From contig OY744531.1 of NCBI GenBank assembly GCA_963556195.1, positions 107,114,620 to 107,178,619 of the forward strand: a DNA stretch of 64,000 bases. The letters run 5' to 3'. Position 1 is the stretch's first letter; each line of letters begins with the position of its first letter. The notes beneath the pieces were generated by a model. That model was not told where the DNA came from, did not search any database, and saw nothing but the letters and a program-made list of their open reading frames with translations. The position numbers were made by a program, and so were the translations under genes. Source of the DNA: Sepiola atlantica (Eukaryota > Mollusca > Cephalopoda > Sepiida > Sepiolidae). Shown in pieces: positions 1 through 11,460 of this stretch.

Positions 1-1080
1 CAGAGTAAAAACGCTAAAAAAACAAATTTACAACAAATAAAAGTAACTGTAAGCTGTAAAAGTTAATTTCAAACTTGCATGTGCTATTTGTTTGTATTTT
101 AAACCCGTTTGAAGTGCTATTTATTAGAAATCAATAGTTTTGTTACCGCAACATGGGAAAAAAACATGGCCGAATTGGGGGGGGATTACTAACGAATGCA
201 CTAGGAGCGACCATATTGATTTTTGTGAAAACGAGTGGGAAAAAAAACAAGAAATTTTTTTTTTTACATCTAAACCCATTTATAATCCGTAAAAATAAAA
301 ACAAATTACATAGGTAAGTAGAAAAATATCGCAGGTCAACTTCACTTGTTGCAAATTTATGTTTTTAAACCCTTTCTCGTTCTTTTTTTGGACCCCGTTC
401 GCGCCTCTGTTGAGCGTCGTAACATATACCCAATCTGAAAACAAATTTCTTTCTAGATGTTATTTAAAAAAACAAACATGCAAAGAAATGAAGATTACAA
501 TTGTTTTAAGTCATAATTTAGACCTATTTGTTGTATGGAAAATATTGTTGGTTACAATGTGTTTTTAACGTTTTAAGCAGAATACAATCAAATACTGCAA
601 TTATGAATTTAGGGAATAAATTAAAAAATGATACGTAATTTAAAAATGAAAGCAAACGGTAAGTTATTTTAAAAGTTTATATTGAAACGGTTATCTCCCA
701 AATTTCAGCTATTTGGAGAGCTAACCTTTTTGATATAACCGTAAATAAAGCAACAAAACGATAAATTTACTTTAAAATTTTTAAAAAAATTAAATTCAAA
801 CAAATAATTTTAATACCAACAAACAATAAAATTACTATTGCAGAAATAAACTTTAAAAAGTCAAACTTATAAAAAAAAATCTGTTCGATAATTTAGTCAA
901 ATGTTTTTTTTGTTGTTGTTTTTTTTAGTTTTTTTTATGGCTTAATTGTTTCTTAGTAATATTACCATTTTTCTTAGAACAATTATTTAACAAAGAGTTT
1001 AAAGTTCTCCAAACAAGCATTCTTTCTTTCTATTTTTTTTTTTTAAGTGTGATCGTGAAAAAAACATTAGAGAACCTCTA
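1..1080. other. AT-rich intergenic DNA, nothing recognised
   Basis: AT-rich sequence with many homopolymer runs. Short open frames (for example 359-568) have no recognisable motifs. I see no gene, RNA or transposon here. Confidence 0.5.
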
Positions 1081-1560
1081 TTAATTCCCTGAAAATAACA
1101 GTTCATTTTAGATAATTCGAAGTCTCGTTACGCGACGGCCAGCACTAACTACTGTGATGTCAGCAATAAAACAGGACTCAATGGAAAGGCCTTTTCTTTA
1201 TGAAGGTCACAGTTTTAACAAGAATTTTTTTCATTTTTAATTTTTATATTTAATCAATCTTCCATCTAATCCCCGAATCCATTTATTGACTTCAAAACAG
1301 AAGAGTTCACAGTTGCCGCAAACTAATGAGAATAAGTTGAGAAAAAAGAATTGTTATCATCTTTAAAGATAAATATGCCACAAGTTGAAAAATTAGTCAT
1401 TTTATGTCTTATTTATTGACAAAAATATACGTGCTGTCCCTATTAATCCCCTGAAAATAATAATTCAAAGTCTCGTTAGGCGACGGCTAGCACTAACTAC
1501 TGTGAGGTCAGCAGAAAAACGAGACTCATTGGAAAGGCCTTCTCTTCAACAAGGCCATGG
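1081..1560. repeat. Two direct copies of an unclassified about 110-bp repeat
   Basis: Bases 1081-1200 and 1438-1545 share a block beginning 'ttaattccctgaaaataa' and running through 'agtctcgtta.gcgacgg', 'cagcactaactactgtga' and 'ggaaaggcctt'. They are about 350 bp apart, in the same orientation and diverged by a few percent. Class unknown. Confidence 0.6.
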
Positions 1561-1867
1561 GAAAGGAAAGTTCCTCTGCTCAGTTTGTGGAAAGAGAGTA
1601 AGTCAATTTTTGTGTGGTATTCGTAAGCATTAGGTATGTTAGAAGTGCAGTGGAATTACAGGTAAGTTAAAAGTTTGTGTGTGCGGCAATGAAAAACGTA
1701 TATTTGGATAACAAAGCTATTGAGGTTGTTCAGAAGTTGTGTTACCTTGGAGCACAGGGAGAAGTGTCATTTCAAAAGTTAGGAAGGAATGCAGTAAGTT
1801 CGGCCATTGTCGACCAGTAGAGCATTACCATTGTCGACCAAGAAAAGAAACTATCAGGCACGTGTAC

Positions 1868-2270
1868 GCAGTGTTATGATATATGGAAAGGAAGGTTGAG
1901 AATATGCATTGCGTGGAAAGAAATAAAATAATGATACGTTGGATGTGTAATGTGATCTGGACAGTAAAAGGGAGGTATAAGCAGAGCAGGAGACTTTGTT
2001 GGTTTGGTCACACTAATAATAGTTCTTAGTTGAGGTAGCAGGAGACACCAAGGAAAAGATGGGAGGAAGGATGAATAAAGACCTGGCCAAAGATGGGTAA
2101 GTTTGCAAGTCAATTTCTAAAAGCTGTCCAACATGAATATGATGATTGGCCCAAAAGGTTGAGGACATGCGTTTCATGGAGATAAATAATATGATTGCTG
2201 TGTAATATGAATCTTAAAGACTGGCTTAGATCTGATGACCTCAGAGAAAGATTAAATTTGGAAAGTATAG
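1868..2270 (+). mobile_element. Non-LTR retrotransposon 3' relic (C-terminal reverse transcriptase end)
   Basis: Plus-strand translation with stops gives MIRWMCNV, LCWFGH, then a tail with 'caatttctaaaagctgtccaaca' and ATGATGATT. A second piece gives CNMNLKDWLRSDDLRERL. The motifs MIRWMC..L.D and RLRWFGH are typical of the C-terminus of RTE/CR1-like LINEs common in invertebrates. Heavily decayed; boundaries approximate. Confidence 0.55.
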
Positions 2271-2735
2271 GTGCGACAATTTTGTTTTGGACGTAGGGGT
2301 ATCTCTTGGGTCCGGCATCAATGTGGCAAAGTTACTTGCTTTGGCCGAAGGTTAATCTTGGTCGCGGAACCAATGTGGTGACATCGTTTGCTTTGGACGG
2401 CTGGGCGATCTTTGCCGGACTTTATGTGACGACGGGACGATGTGTGACAACATCTGCATGTATGTGCAATGTCTCATCTTGTTATGGCCAGTGAGCAATC
2501 ATCGTCTGACGATAGTCACTGTCGCCTGCTTCTGGGACTGGCTGTTTGGTCGGGACCATCGTGCTGCAAATCAAACATTATGTAATAATGGAACAAACCA
2601 TTTTACTTTTTAATATAAAAATATATATTTATTTTCTTCCGAAGCACATTTTTATAACTTTGCAGAGAACGCGAAAAGACGCGTGCGTCTCTTTCAAAAT
2701 TCAAACCAGTCTCTCAATTTTCAATCTCTTTACTA
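2271..2735. other. Unassigned intergenic segment
   Basis: Bases 2280-2540 are GC-richer than their surroundings and carry a 62-codon open frame with several cysteines but no recognised domain. The rest is AT-rich. It may be decayed transposon; nothing specific is seen. Confidence 0.3.
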
Positions 2736-2800
2736 GAGAGAGAGGGGAAGAGTGAGAGAGAGAAGGAGAGAGAGACAGAGGGAGAGAGAAAGAGGGAATA
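2736..2800. repeat. GA-rich microsatellite
   Basis: Imperfect (GA)n run with G and A interruptions. Confidence 0.85.
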
Positions 2801-3169
2801 GTGGTGTCATCAGTGTACGCCTTGTCAAATGTTTATTTTTGAGTTTCATAACTGATTTCCTCGAACGACGACTGGTCTGATCTCTGATCCCATCACATGC
2901 ACCTGTCATTGAATTGGTTTGACACCGACCTTCAGTCCTCCAAATATGACTGAGGCGCAGGTGCACTCAGTGATCTCAAAACGCAGAGAATTACTGTTTT
3001 TGAAATAAGTCTGGCATAAGGATTACGAATATAACGAGGAGCACTTAGCTCCCCAAAAGCTCACACATTGTGCCATATAGGGAGATGTGTGTAGAACAGG
3101 AAGCTTCGATGATATGGCCACGTTGAAAATGCACGAGAGTTCTTATGTAGAACAGTTGAGGTAGCAGGT

Positions 3170-3345
3170 TCAGTTAACAGGGTAAAACCTGGGAGGAAGT
3201 GATAAGAATGGACTTGATAGACAGAGGGATAAATAAAGATCTTGTCAGAGATAGGTTGGTTTTCAAATCAATTTCTAAAAGCCATCCAACACATGCCAGC
3301 ATGTAAAACAGCCGTTAAACCGAATATGATGATGATAGCGTTACT
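3170..3345 (+). mobile_element. LINE/SINE 3' tail with GATGATGAT terminus
   Basis: Contains 'aaacctgggagg', 'caatttctaaaagcca', 'gccagcatgtaaaac', 'gttaaaccg' and then ATGATGATGAT. The same tail occurs at 2110-2145 and 7222-7312, so it is a dispersed element end with a trinucleotide tail. Confidence 0.6.
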
Positions 3346-3384
3346 TTTCTAGAACACTATTATGTCCCAATCAATTGAACCCGA

Positions 3385-3480
3385 ATCAGATGAAAACCTT
3401 AGAGCTTTGAACAGCCTGCCTCGTCCAACCGCTTTGAAAGCGTTAAGATTCTTAGGCGTTGTAAATTATCGCGTGCGTGA
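3385..3480 (+). mobile_element. Ty3/gypsy reverse transcriptase fragment
   Basis: Translation LRALNSLPRPTALKALRFLG followed by VVNYR resembles the conserved block before the RNase H domain of Ty3/gypsy elements (LP.PT....LR.FLG..NYYR). It is about 30 codons only; a relic. Confidence 0.5.
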
Positions 3481-3639
3481 CTCGTGTAACTTCAGTAATG
3501 ACACAAATTTACTGAGACGTCAACCGAAACGATCATGCAACCCCTTTTCTCTGATTGTAGATCTTTTTTTTCTAATGGCTTACCACTTCTAAAGGTCAAG
3601 GGTTAAACAGATTTCGCCACAAGACGATTGTAATCAGTG

Positions 3640-5040
3640 GAATGGGCAGAGGATTACTTAAAGGAATTGATATCTAAGTATTTGTTTACATTAGACTTGT
3701 TGTAGTCGGTTGGGAAGCAGCCTTGTGGTATCTTGTTCCACAGATGGATGATGCTCGCCACCACGAGATGATGATTGGAAATAATGAGTGGAATGGGCAA
3801 AAGATTACTTAAGAGGAATTAATTATCCAAGGGAACGGCTCAACAAGTATTTGTTTACATTAGACTTGAAGACGACCGTGTTGTAGTCAGTTAGGAAGCA
3901 AACTCGTGGTATTTTGTTCCACATTTGGGATGTTCTAAGAAAGTGTTGTGGGGTACAAATCACCCCTATTGAAGAACTAATGGAAGCAACCATCTATAAT
4001 AAATACCATGGTTGCAAAGACTCAAACAGAGGACATACCTATTCATGTTTTACCGCATAGTAGGAATCCGGTCATCTCCTACCACATTTAGTGGCGTTAC
4101 TGTATTGCTATGAATAAATACATTGTATATTTTAACCTGTCACAATTTGTGGTTGTTATCTTTGTGACCCCTAGCACGGGTCTACAACAGAAAGAAACTT
4201 TGTTCATGGAAGTTTCGTTTGGTTTTTGGTAAAGAGATGGAGAAAGGAAAGTTTTTGGCTGTGGTTGTAGCTAGACGAGTTCTTGCTGTGAATGTTTTTC
4301 GGGGGAGGAGACCGGGGAGTTGGAGCTCTGTCGAACACTTACCATGAAAATAACGATACAGTAGAGAGAGTCTTGCAACATCTATTGCGTGCGAAAGCGG
4401 CAGATAAGAGATCGTCCCCCACTAGATTGCAAAGTCGGCTTTGTACTTTGTCAAGACAAGAAAGCGTCGAACCGTGCCTCCCCAGATATGACGGCAGTAC
4501 CTCCCCATCTTGGGAGCAGTAGAATGATCCAACCATTTTCCCAGCGGCCTGAGCAACAGATTTGATGCAAGTCTTCCATTTCAGGTGAGGAGTGAAAGTC
4601 AGTCCTAGGAGCTTATCAAAAAAGGAGACTTCCTGAAGGAGAGAGCGATTTATTCAACTGGGAGGGGGGAGGGGGGAGGACCCGAGCGTAGTTGGTAAAA
4701 GGTGCGAAACTTGATTATGGAGGTGTTAAAAGTAACTAGCCACTCCCCCCCCCCACTGTACAACGTGCTTCCGAAAGATCTTGATCATCAATGCTCTTTG
4801 AAGTGCTGCCATAGATAGTTGTGTCTTCTGCATAAATATCAACAAATAATCTCAGCATTATTTGAAAGATCAGGAAGAGGGTGTGGCCCAGAATAGATCC
4901 TTGAGGGATGCCGGTATTGATGCAGTGTGCTTCGGACTTCCAAATTAGTATGCAGGACCACTTTAAATTGATGGGGACAGTTGGTAGAACGACAAACGGA
5001 AATCACTTGCAAATTGATCCTCACAGATATAGAGAAAGAG
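3640..5040 (-). mobile_element. Decayed non-LTR retrotransposon (RT and C-terminal region)
   Basis: Minus-strand fragments in order: GIPQGS-like/ILGHTLFL and YAEDTTIYG-like RT motifs near 4800-4940, then SCLDKVQSRLCNLVGDDLLS and RNRCCKTLSTVSLF near 4340-4460, then LWNKIP.GCFP-like ends near 3700-3750 and again near 3880-3930. The duplicated 3' end (3610-3760 and 3775-3945) suggests two overlapping insertions. There are many stops and frameshifts, so it is not functional. Confidence 0.6.
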
Positions 5041-5109
5041 TTTTTAAAAAATGCACTGCCGATATAACTCCAACCAATTGGTAAAAACGGGAATAAATTT
5101 TATGTCTGC

Positions 5110-5420
5110 AGTACGGTAAAAATGATCCCCTGAAGTTGGTTGAGTGCTCGTTTGAAACAGAATGTTGTCTTCAGGAGAGAGTTTGTACCCAAATTACTAT
5201 ATTTTGGCCATTTCTGGCATAATTTGGCAAAAAATGATCCCCTGAAGTTGGTTGAGGGCTCATTGGAAGCGCAATTTCATTGTCTTTGTGAAGAAAAAAA
5301 GAAAATTTTTCTAGAGTTCTGGACCTAAATTGCCATATTTGAACATTCCCGCTCAAAATTACATTCTGAAATAATTTGGCTAAAAATGATTCCGAGGGCT
5401 TGTTGAAAACAGAAATTCTG
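5110..5420. repeat. Imperfect tandem repeat, three copies
   Basis: 'aaaatgatcccctgaagttg' with 'gttgag.gctc' recurs at about 5128, 5230 and (degraded) 5382, each followed by related text ending in 'aatttggc'. Unit about 105-150 bp. Confidence 0.6.
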
Positions 5421-5644
5421 TGATTCACTTCAAGGTTTTCGTAACAATTATTTTATTGTCTGTTCTAGTCCTATCACTTGTAACCCCAAAATATTTCTTC
5501 TGTGATTTCTCCTTCCTTCCAGAAAGATCTTCTTTCAACAGCTTACAAAGATGGAGTCGGCAAAACCTTATACATTTTCGGAAATTTCCAACTGATAATA
5601 CCGTGAACATAACACTTTGATATGTTTTTAGCGCACTCTTCTTT

Positions 5645-5740
5645 TTTTTTAAAACATAGTTCACCCCAAACAAGGCAGGCCGCCACTGTAGACGTAAGGC
5701 TTCTGTGGACGTATCTAAACACGAACCTTTCCTTTTTTGA
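5645..5740 (-). mobile_element. 3' terminus of the LINE family also found at 24.3, 34.0 and 53.1 kb
   Basis: 'gttcaccccaaacaaggcag' then 'ccactgtagacgtaag' is the reverse complement of the 3' ends at 24790-24850 and 34560-34610, with T-rich sequence (poly-A on the minus strand) at 5638-5650. Severely 5' truncated. Confidence 0.65.
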
Positions 5741-6371
5741 CAGACGACATAATTTCAACAATTCACAATTCTCCTTTAAAAATCCTCTTCCTATGTCTCC
5801 GTATCAGTGTTAGATTTTTAGCCATTTTTGTGCTGTGCAATATGAGGTCGGAAACGCACGGACTTCTCTTCTGTTCATTATTCATGAGATCAACGGCCAT
5901 GAACAACTTAATGAGCTTGCTACAAAATCGATGTTAGAAATGAGAATTTTTAAGATGGAATGCAACTACTGTTAGTGGAATATTCATCAGTGTACATCGT
6001 CCGTCATAAAATAACGAAAAGAAAAACTATGCTTTGCCGGTGTCCGCACTCGCTATTTATGTCGATATATCACTAAAATATTTATATAAAACCACAGAAT
6101 TACGTCAGTAATTAAATTTTTCATATATAAATTATCATCTTTTCTGATGACCTAAAGAAAAAAAATTACACCCACCGTTGATTTTTTATTATAGAGTGGA
6201 GGATTATCTTTCCAAATTTCTTTCAGCCGACGGGGTTTATCTGAGGTGGTTGTCTGACTTGCTATTTGTTTTCACATCTCTCATCATTTTAAATACTTTT
6301 GTCCGGGGTACTAGAAGAAGACGCGCGTTTTATTCGCTAACTTTTGCGTGATGGAATGGAAGTACACATAT

Positions 6372-6660
6372 ATATATATTTATGCAAACATTGTTAAAAA
6401 TAACAGAATTCGTCTGTTTAATTTTTTTTTTCTTTTTCAATTTTTTGGATGGTCTTTTTTGTATTTAAATCAAAAGAAAAATTAATAAACGTTCCATAGG
6501 TTTCACGAACGTTTTCGATTCTTCGTCGAATCATTTATTAATTTTTTTTTTATTTTGATACAAAAAAGACCATCAGAAAAATTGAAAAAATAAAAAAAGG
6601 TATAATTAAACAGACGAATTCTGTTATTTTTAACAATGTTTGCATAAATAAGAAAATGCT
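6372..6660. mobile_element. Hairpin (inverted-repeat) element, MITE-like
   Basis: Arms 6380-6480 and 6540-6653 are reverse complements: 'gcaaacattgttaaaaataa' and 'agaattcgtctgtttaatt' versus their complements on the right, around a short loop. (TA)n tracts lie on both sides (6367-6380 and 6676-6711). No coding sequence. Confidence 0.7.
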
Positions 6661-6673
6661 GCCTAAATACAAG

Positions 6674-6675
<2 letters not shown>

Positions 6676-6711
<36 letters not shown>
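6676..6711. repeat. (TA)n microsatellite
   Basis: About 17 uninterrupted TA dinucleotides. Confidence 0.95.
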
Positions 6712-6713
<2 letters not shown>

Positions 6714-7221
6714 CATAATATAAAATGAAATAATAAAATATGGTGCGAATCAAATTTGATTAGAATTCAAAATTCAGGCAAAGTATCTCAACGTCTTTAA
6801 CTCATGAGTTTTCAAAGATAATTCTTCTCCTCAGAGGACCATTACCGCAGTGATGTTACTGCAGGTGATAAAATTACACTTTGAAAATATATAAAAATAT
6901 ATACAAAAATACATAAAAGTACATAACATATGAAATATATCAGCCAAAAACATACTTATTTGTTAAAGTTATAAAACACATCCAAGTCATACAAATTAAA
7001 ACATATTCAGGAAAGATATCCAAGAGGTTGATTGAAGATTGATCCAGGTATTGAGTGACAGTCCAAAAGCGAAAAAATTGAAAGAACTGAAAAACCGAAA
7101 AAGTTATCCAGTCGGGATATGCGTCCACATTCGATGCAGTAAATTACAGTGCAAAATGCATCCAATGTTTATGTTAATTAATACAATGATAAATGAACCA
7201 ATAAACATTGGATGCATTTTT

Positions 7222-7312
7222 CACTGATAGGTTAGTTTTAAAGTCAATTTCTAAAAGCCGTTCAACGCTTGCCAGCATGTAAAACAAACGTTAAACCGAT
7301 GATGATGATGAT
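7222..7312 (+). mobile_element. LINE/SINE 3' tail with (GAT)n end
   Basis: 'gtcaatttctaaaagccgtt', 'gccagcatgtaaaac', 'gttaaacc', then five GATs. Same tail as at 3240-3340. Just upstream, 7137-7222 holds a short inverted repeat ('aaatgcatccaatgttta'). Confidence 0.6.
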
Positions 7313-7379
7313 GAATTTTATGTTGCTACTTAAAATAAGTGAAAAAATCTTAATCAAATTATATATTACAATGAATTCT

Positions 7380-7905
7380 CTGAAACTAAACCATTAAAAA
7401 TACAATAAATCTAAACCATTAAAAATACAATGAAACTAAACCATTAAAAATAAACTAAACCATTAAAATACAATGAAACTAAACCATTAAAAATAAACTA
7501 AACAATTAAAATACAATGAAACTAAACCGGTAAAAATACAATGAAACTAAACCATTAAAAATAAAAAAAAACTAAACCATTAAAAATACAATGACACTAA
7601 ACCATTAAAAAATACAATAAAACCAAACCATTAAAAAAATACAATGACACTAAACGATTAAAAATACAATGAAACTAAATAATTAAAAATACAATGAAAC
7701 TAAACCATTAAAAATACAATGAAACTAAACCATTAAAAATACAATAAAACTAAACTAAACCATTAAAAATACAATGAAACCAAACCATTAAAAATACAAT
7801 GAAACCAAACTATTAAAAATACAATGAACTAAACGATTAAAAAAATACAATGAAACTAAATAATTAAAAATACAATGAAACTAAACCATTAAAAAAAAAT
7901 ACAAT
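7380..7905. repeat. AT-rich tandem array, unit about 24 bp
   Basis: About 20 imperfect copies of 'aaactaaaccattaaaaata' plus 'caatg', with truncated and A-run variants. No coding potential. Confidence 0.9.
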
Positions 7906-7974
7906 TAAGCCCAAAATGCAAAAGAGGCGCTGCATCAACTGACAAATGATCACAACAAAATGGCTTTCAAATAT

Positions 7975-8025
7975 CAATAACAAATAAAAATCAATAACAA
8001 ATAAAAATCAATAACAAATAAAAAT
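7975..8025. repeat. Short tandem repeat, unit 17 bp
   Basis: Three copies of 'atcaataacaaataaaa' in a row. Confidence 0.85.
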
Positions 8026-8525
8026 ACTAAATGTGTAAAGAGATTTTTTTAATAACATTTTCAAATGTGACTAATTTACAATTTTATAAACAAGCATCAA
8101 TCTATGCACCAGCATCAAAAATGAGAAACCAAATATCCCAATCCCATGGTTTTGGCATAAAATCATGTCCCAGCATCGAGAGGGAAATCGGATGACGGGT
8201 TTTGGTTTTCTGAATATAACTGCATACTAATACCAACTTGGAAGCCATTTTTTCTGAAATGAAAAAAAAATGGATTATTCAAAAATACAAATTGAACTTT
8301 TTATAATTAAATAACTTCGAAGAGATAACGCTTAATAAATTGAGCCAACTCTTTTTCAGCATCATTCATTTTGGTGTTCAAAAGGAATGCAGATCTATTC
8401 AAATAAATAAGAAATGATTGAAACTTTTTGGGGGAAATCAATTTCTATTAATTTTCTTATCAAAAATGTTTTAATCTATTCTATTCATTGTGTACAGTGC
8501 TCAGCTGCACCACAACTCATCAAGA

Positions 8526-8934
8526 GTGAGTGTGTGTGTGTGTGTGAGTGTGTGTGTGAGTGTGTGTGTGAGTGTGTGAGTGTGTGTGTGTGAGTGTGTG
8601 AGTGTGTGTGTGAGTGTGTGAGAGTGTGTGTGTGAGTGTGTGAGTGTGTGTGTGTGAGTGTGTGAGTGTGTGTGAGAGTGTGTGTGTGAGTGGGTGTGTG
8701 TGAGTGTGTGTGTGTGAGTGCGTGGGTGAGTGTGTGTGTGTGAGTGTGTGTGAGTGCGTGGGTGAGTGTGTGTGTGTGAGTGCGTGGGTGAGTGTGGGTG
8801 TGTGTGTGAGTGGGTGGGTGTGTTAGTGTGTGTGTGTGTGTGAGTGTGTGTGTGAGTGCGTGGGTGAGTGCGTGGGTGAGTGTGTGGGTGTGTTAGTGTG
8901 TGTGTGCGTGTGTGTGTGTGTGTGTGTGTATGGA
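8526..8934. repeat. (TG)n / TGAG compound microsatellite
   Basis: About 410 bp of GT repeats with regular GAG, GCG and GGG interruptions. Strand-asymmetric purine/pyrimidine alternation with Z-DNA-forming potential. Confidence 0.95.
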
Positions 8935-9239
8935 ATGTGACATCCGGTGTAGTATTGGCGGATTCAGGGTTTTAAAGGATGCAGTGTCTCGGCAGTCAAC
9001 AACTGATGCACACAGTTTCTTTCATGCTGCATCGATTCTGAGTGTGAAAAAATGTTTCTGCAAGTCATGGGAGCTGTGCTGTTTTCTGACTCTGTAAGCA
9101 TGCCCAAATGTGTTAGACACATTGAGATAAAAAAAATGTCCACATGTGTGAGACACATCGAGTTGGTGGTGACTCATTAGTATACATACATACTAATGAC
9201 TCACTTATATACTTAGATAAAAAAAAAAGAAAGAAATAC

Positions 9240-10060
9240 TTATATTTTTCTTGCATGAGTTCAAAGTCTGTCATAATGTTTCACATCAAAAGGCCATCAG
9301 AGTATGGGGAAAAGGGTGAACAAGTGATCAGACATTATGAAGGAGGTGATTTCAGAAATTCCATGATGCTAATCAGAGCCTCGAAGATGAAGAAGGCAGA
9401 GGACGGCCATGCACGCTTGAAAATGAACGTTTGAAAGCAATTGTAGAAGAAAACCTGGTGCTTGTGCATATCAACCCTGACATTGAAATATTTAAAGAAT
9501 GTATAAACTTTATTATGTACTTACGTGTTAGCTGAAAATAAGATTGTGCAGAAAAAATTACGCAAATTCATCCAGTAGTTATTAAATTATAAGAAAAAGA
9601 ACAAAAATGATTTTACGTACATTTTGACATTTTTGTAAACAATGGAAACCCCAAACCCCTAAAACGTGAAAATATGAGTTATCGTCCTTGACCCCTAGAA
9701 AATGGTGGAAATATCTACCGAGTAATAAAATCGTTTTTATTTATAATTAAATAAATACTGGATGAATTTGCATAATTTTTGGTGTACAGTCTTTTTTTCA
9801 TCTACCACGTAGGTACATAACAAAGTTTATACATTTCTTTAGCTATTTTATTTTTAAGAGCGGTCTAACATGTCAGAGTTGATATGCACAAGCACCGAAA
9901 ACCCTTGTCAAAGTGTCAGAGAAATGTCTAAGGCACTTCATGTCAAATGGTGTCCGACGATCTGAAGCAAGTTAGGGTTAGTAAGGTGAAAAAGTTTGAT
10001 AAATGGGAGCCGCAGGATGAACTCAATATAGAAATGTTTGCTTCTGAAATCAGTCATTAC
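9240..10060 (+). pseudogene. mariner-like transposase relic interrupted by a Merlin-type MITE
   Basis: The left part reads SLEDEEGRGRPCTLENERLK then AIVEEN; the right part after the insertion reads PCQSVREMSKALHV and, after a stop and frameshift, VKKFDKWEPQDEL. These are the GRP, AIVEENP..TVRE.. and VKKLDKWVPHEL blocks of mariner transposase N-terminal (paired-like) regions. The two halves join exactly at the target duplication of the element at 9457-9896. Only the DNA-binding part and start of the catalytic part are seen, and in-frame stops show it is dead. Confidence 0.75.
9457..9896. mobile_element. Merlin-type MITE (non-autonomous), 440 bp, with TIRs and 8-bp target duplication
   Basis: Ends GGTGCTTGTGCATATC...GATATGCACAAGCACC. 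The inverted arms (about 130 bp each) include 'agaatgtataaac', 'ttatgtacttacgtgttag' and 'aagattgtgcagaaaaaatt', shared with the coding Merlin element at 60673-61730. Flanks GAAAACCT and GAAAACCC are a 7/8 match, as expected for the 8-9 bp duplications of Merlin. The interior shares a block with that element but has no transposase frame: a deletion derivative. Confidence 0.85.
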
Positions 10061-11450
10061 TTTTTGAACACCTTAATATTTGATAGAAGGGTATTTTTTC
10101 TCAGCTAACATTTCAATTGTATATCTAGCAGACAACTTTTCATCAAGTTGAACATTCATTTCTCCATAATCTATAGAAATTAGGTTTTTTCACATTTGAA
10201 TCAGATAAAAGTAAAAAATATCTTATTTTGTTGCTAATATCAGAATTAATAAACAAAATGTCAATTTTGGAAATAAAAAAATGGGATCAAGTGGGGATAA
10301 GTGATCCAAGACTTATATATTATATTTTTGTAAACAACATTTCTTCTGGTTATTAAAACAGTTCTTATGAAAAGTATCGATCCGGGATGTGAGTCGACAA
10401 TGGCAAAAAGGTTGAAATTAAGAAGAATTCCCCGACCTGTATAATTTACTTTTGTTGCTTAAAAAAAAAATGGAGGATTATTATTGTATGCAAGATAAAA
10501 AAGTCTTTCTGAACCAAATGAACAAATTACTTACCAAAACATTTCTATTTTCCTGGCTTTTTTAAAGTTATTTCTTTGGATAGTTACTCAATAGAAATAA
10601 AATATCCAGTTTTGGACGATTGTTCAAATTCTCTTCATTTTGGGGTAGGGTTAGGGTTATAAGTTGGTATTTCACAGAGGAGGAAGTAGACCGTAATTTT
10701 TTTGCAAAACGAAACTGACTCCATGTTGCTTGTTAACAGAACAAGAATCAATAGAAGACATCCATGGCGTGGCTCCCACTGCAAAGAAAAAAAATGAGTA
10801 AATTAGAAGTTGACATAATAGTAATATTACTATTAATAATAATAACAAATTTGCAGCTAAATCACACCCCAAAATTGAGATTCTACTTTTTCATAGGTGA
10901 TTACGTGTGGACACCTTGAAAAACTTAGTGGGAAGAAAATAAAAGCAATTAATTTAGAATTTAGAATGGGAGATCAGTTTCGTACATAAATTTAACGTAA
11001 AGTGATCATTTCCGGGCCATTCTAACTTTTTAGGGATTTTCACTAAGTCTTTTTTACCATTAACCCTAAGTCCGACAGGCAAGGTCTTAAAATGATGAGT
11101 TATCGCTTAAAAAAGTAGACCCTCCCCTCAAATAAACACAAAATTTATCTCCAAGAACAAAATAAAAATTTTTGGTTAACTGCTTTAAAACGCTACAATG
11201 TCTCGGAAATAGAAACTCATTTTACATAAAATTTTTGTGTGAAACTGATTCCCCACTCTAAATTCTTAAACAATAGGTTTTTTAGGGTGTTCACAAGAAA
11301 AACTAGAATCTCATTTTTTTGACCGGACAAAAGCCCACAAAAATAATTCAAACATGGACAAAAGTCCATCAACGAAAATATAAATTTGTGCTGCCAAAGG
11401 CAAAATGTCTCTTTTGTTGAAAAAGAAGCAAACATGTAAGTTATAATCTG
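10061..11450. other. AT-rich intergenic DNA, nothing recognised
   Basis: No gene or clear element. A short GGGTTAGGGTTA run at 10645-10657 is telomere-like in composition but far too short to call. The small open frames show no motifs. Confidence 0.45.
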
Positions 11451-11460
11451 AAGTGAAAAG

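Noticed and set aside
1560..1610. Zinc-finger-like fragment (KFLCSVCGKRV)
   Set aside because: A single CxxC with no following His pair and no open frame around it.
5420..5620. 66-codon ORF with hydrophobic N-terminus resembling a signal peptide
   Set aside because: Short, no conserved motif, AT-rich intergenic context next to repeat copies; cannot be supported as a gene.
8526..8934. Regular TGTGTGAG array considered as a CRISPR-like or regulatory repeat
   Set aside because: Spacing is irregular and there are no unique spacers; it is a compound microsatellite in a eukaryotic genome.
10645..10657. GGGTTAGGGTTA telomere-like run (also 21515-21527 and, inverted, 42788-42798)
   Set aside because: Only about two repeats at each place; too short to be interstitial telomere DNA.
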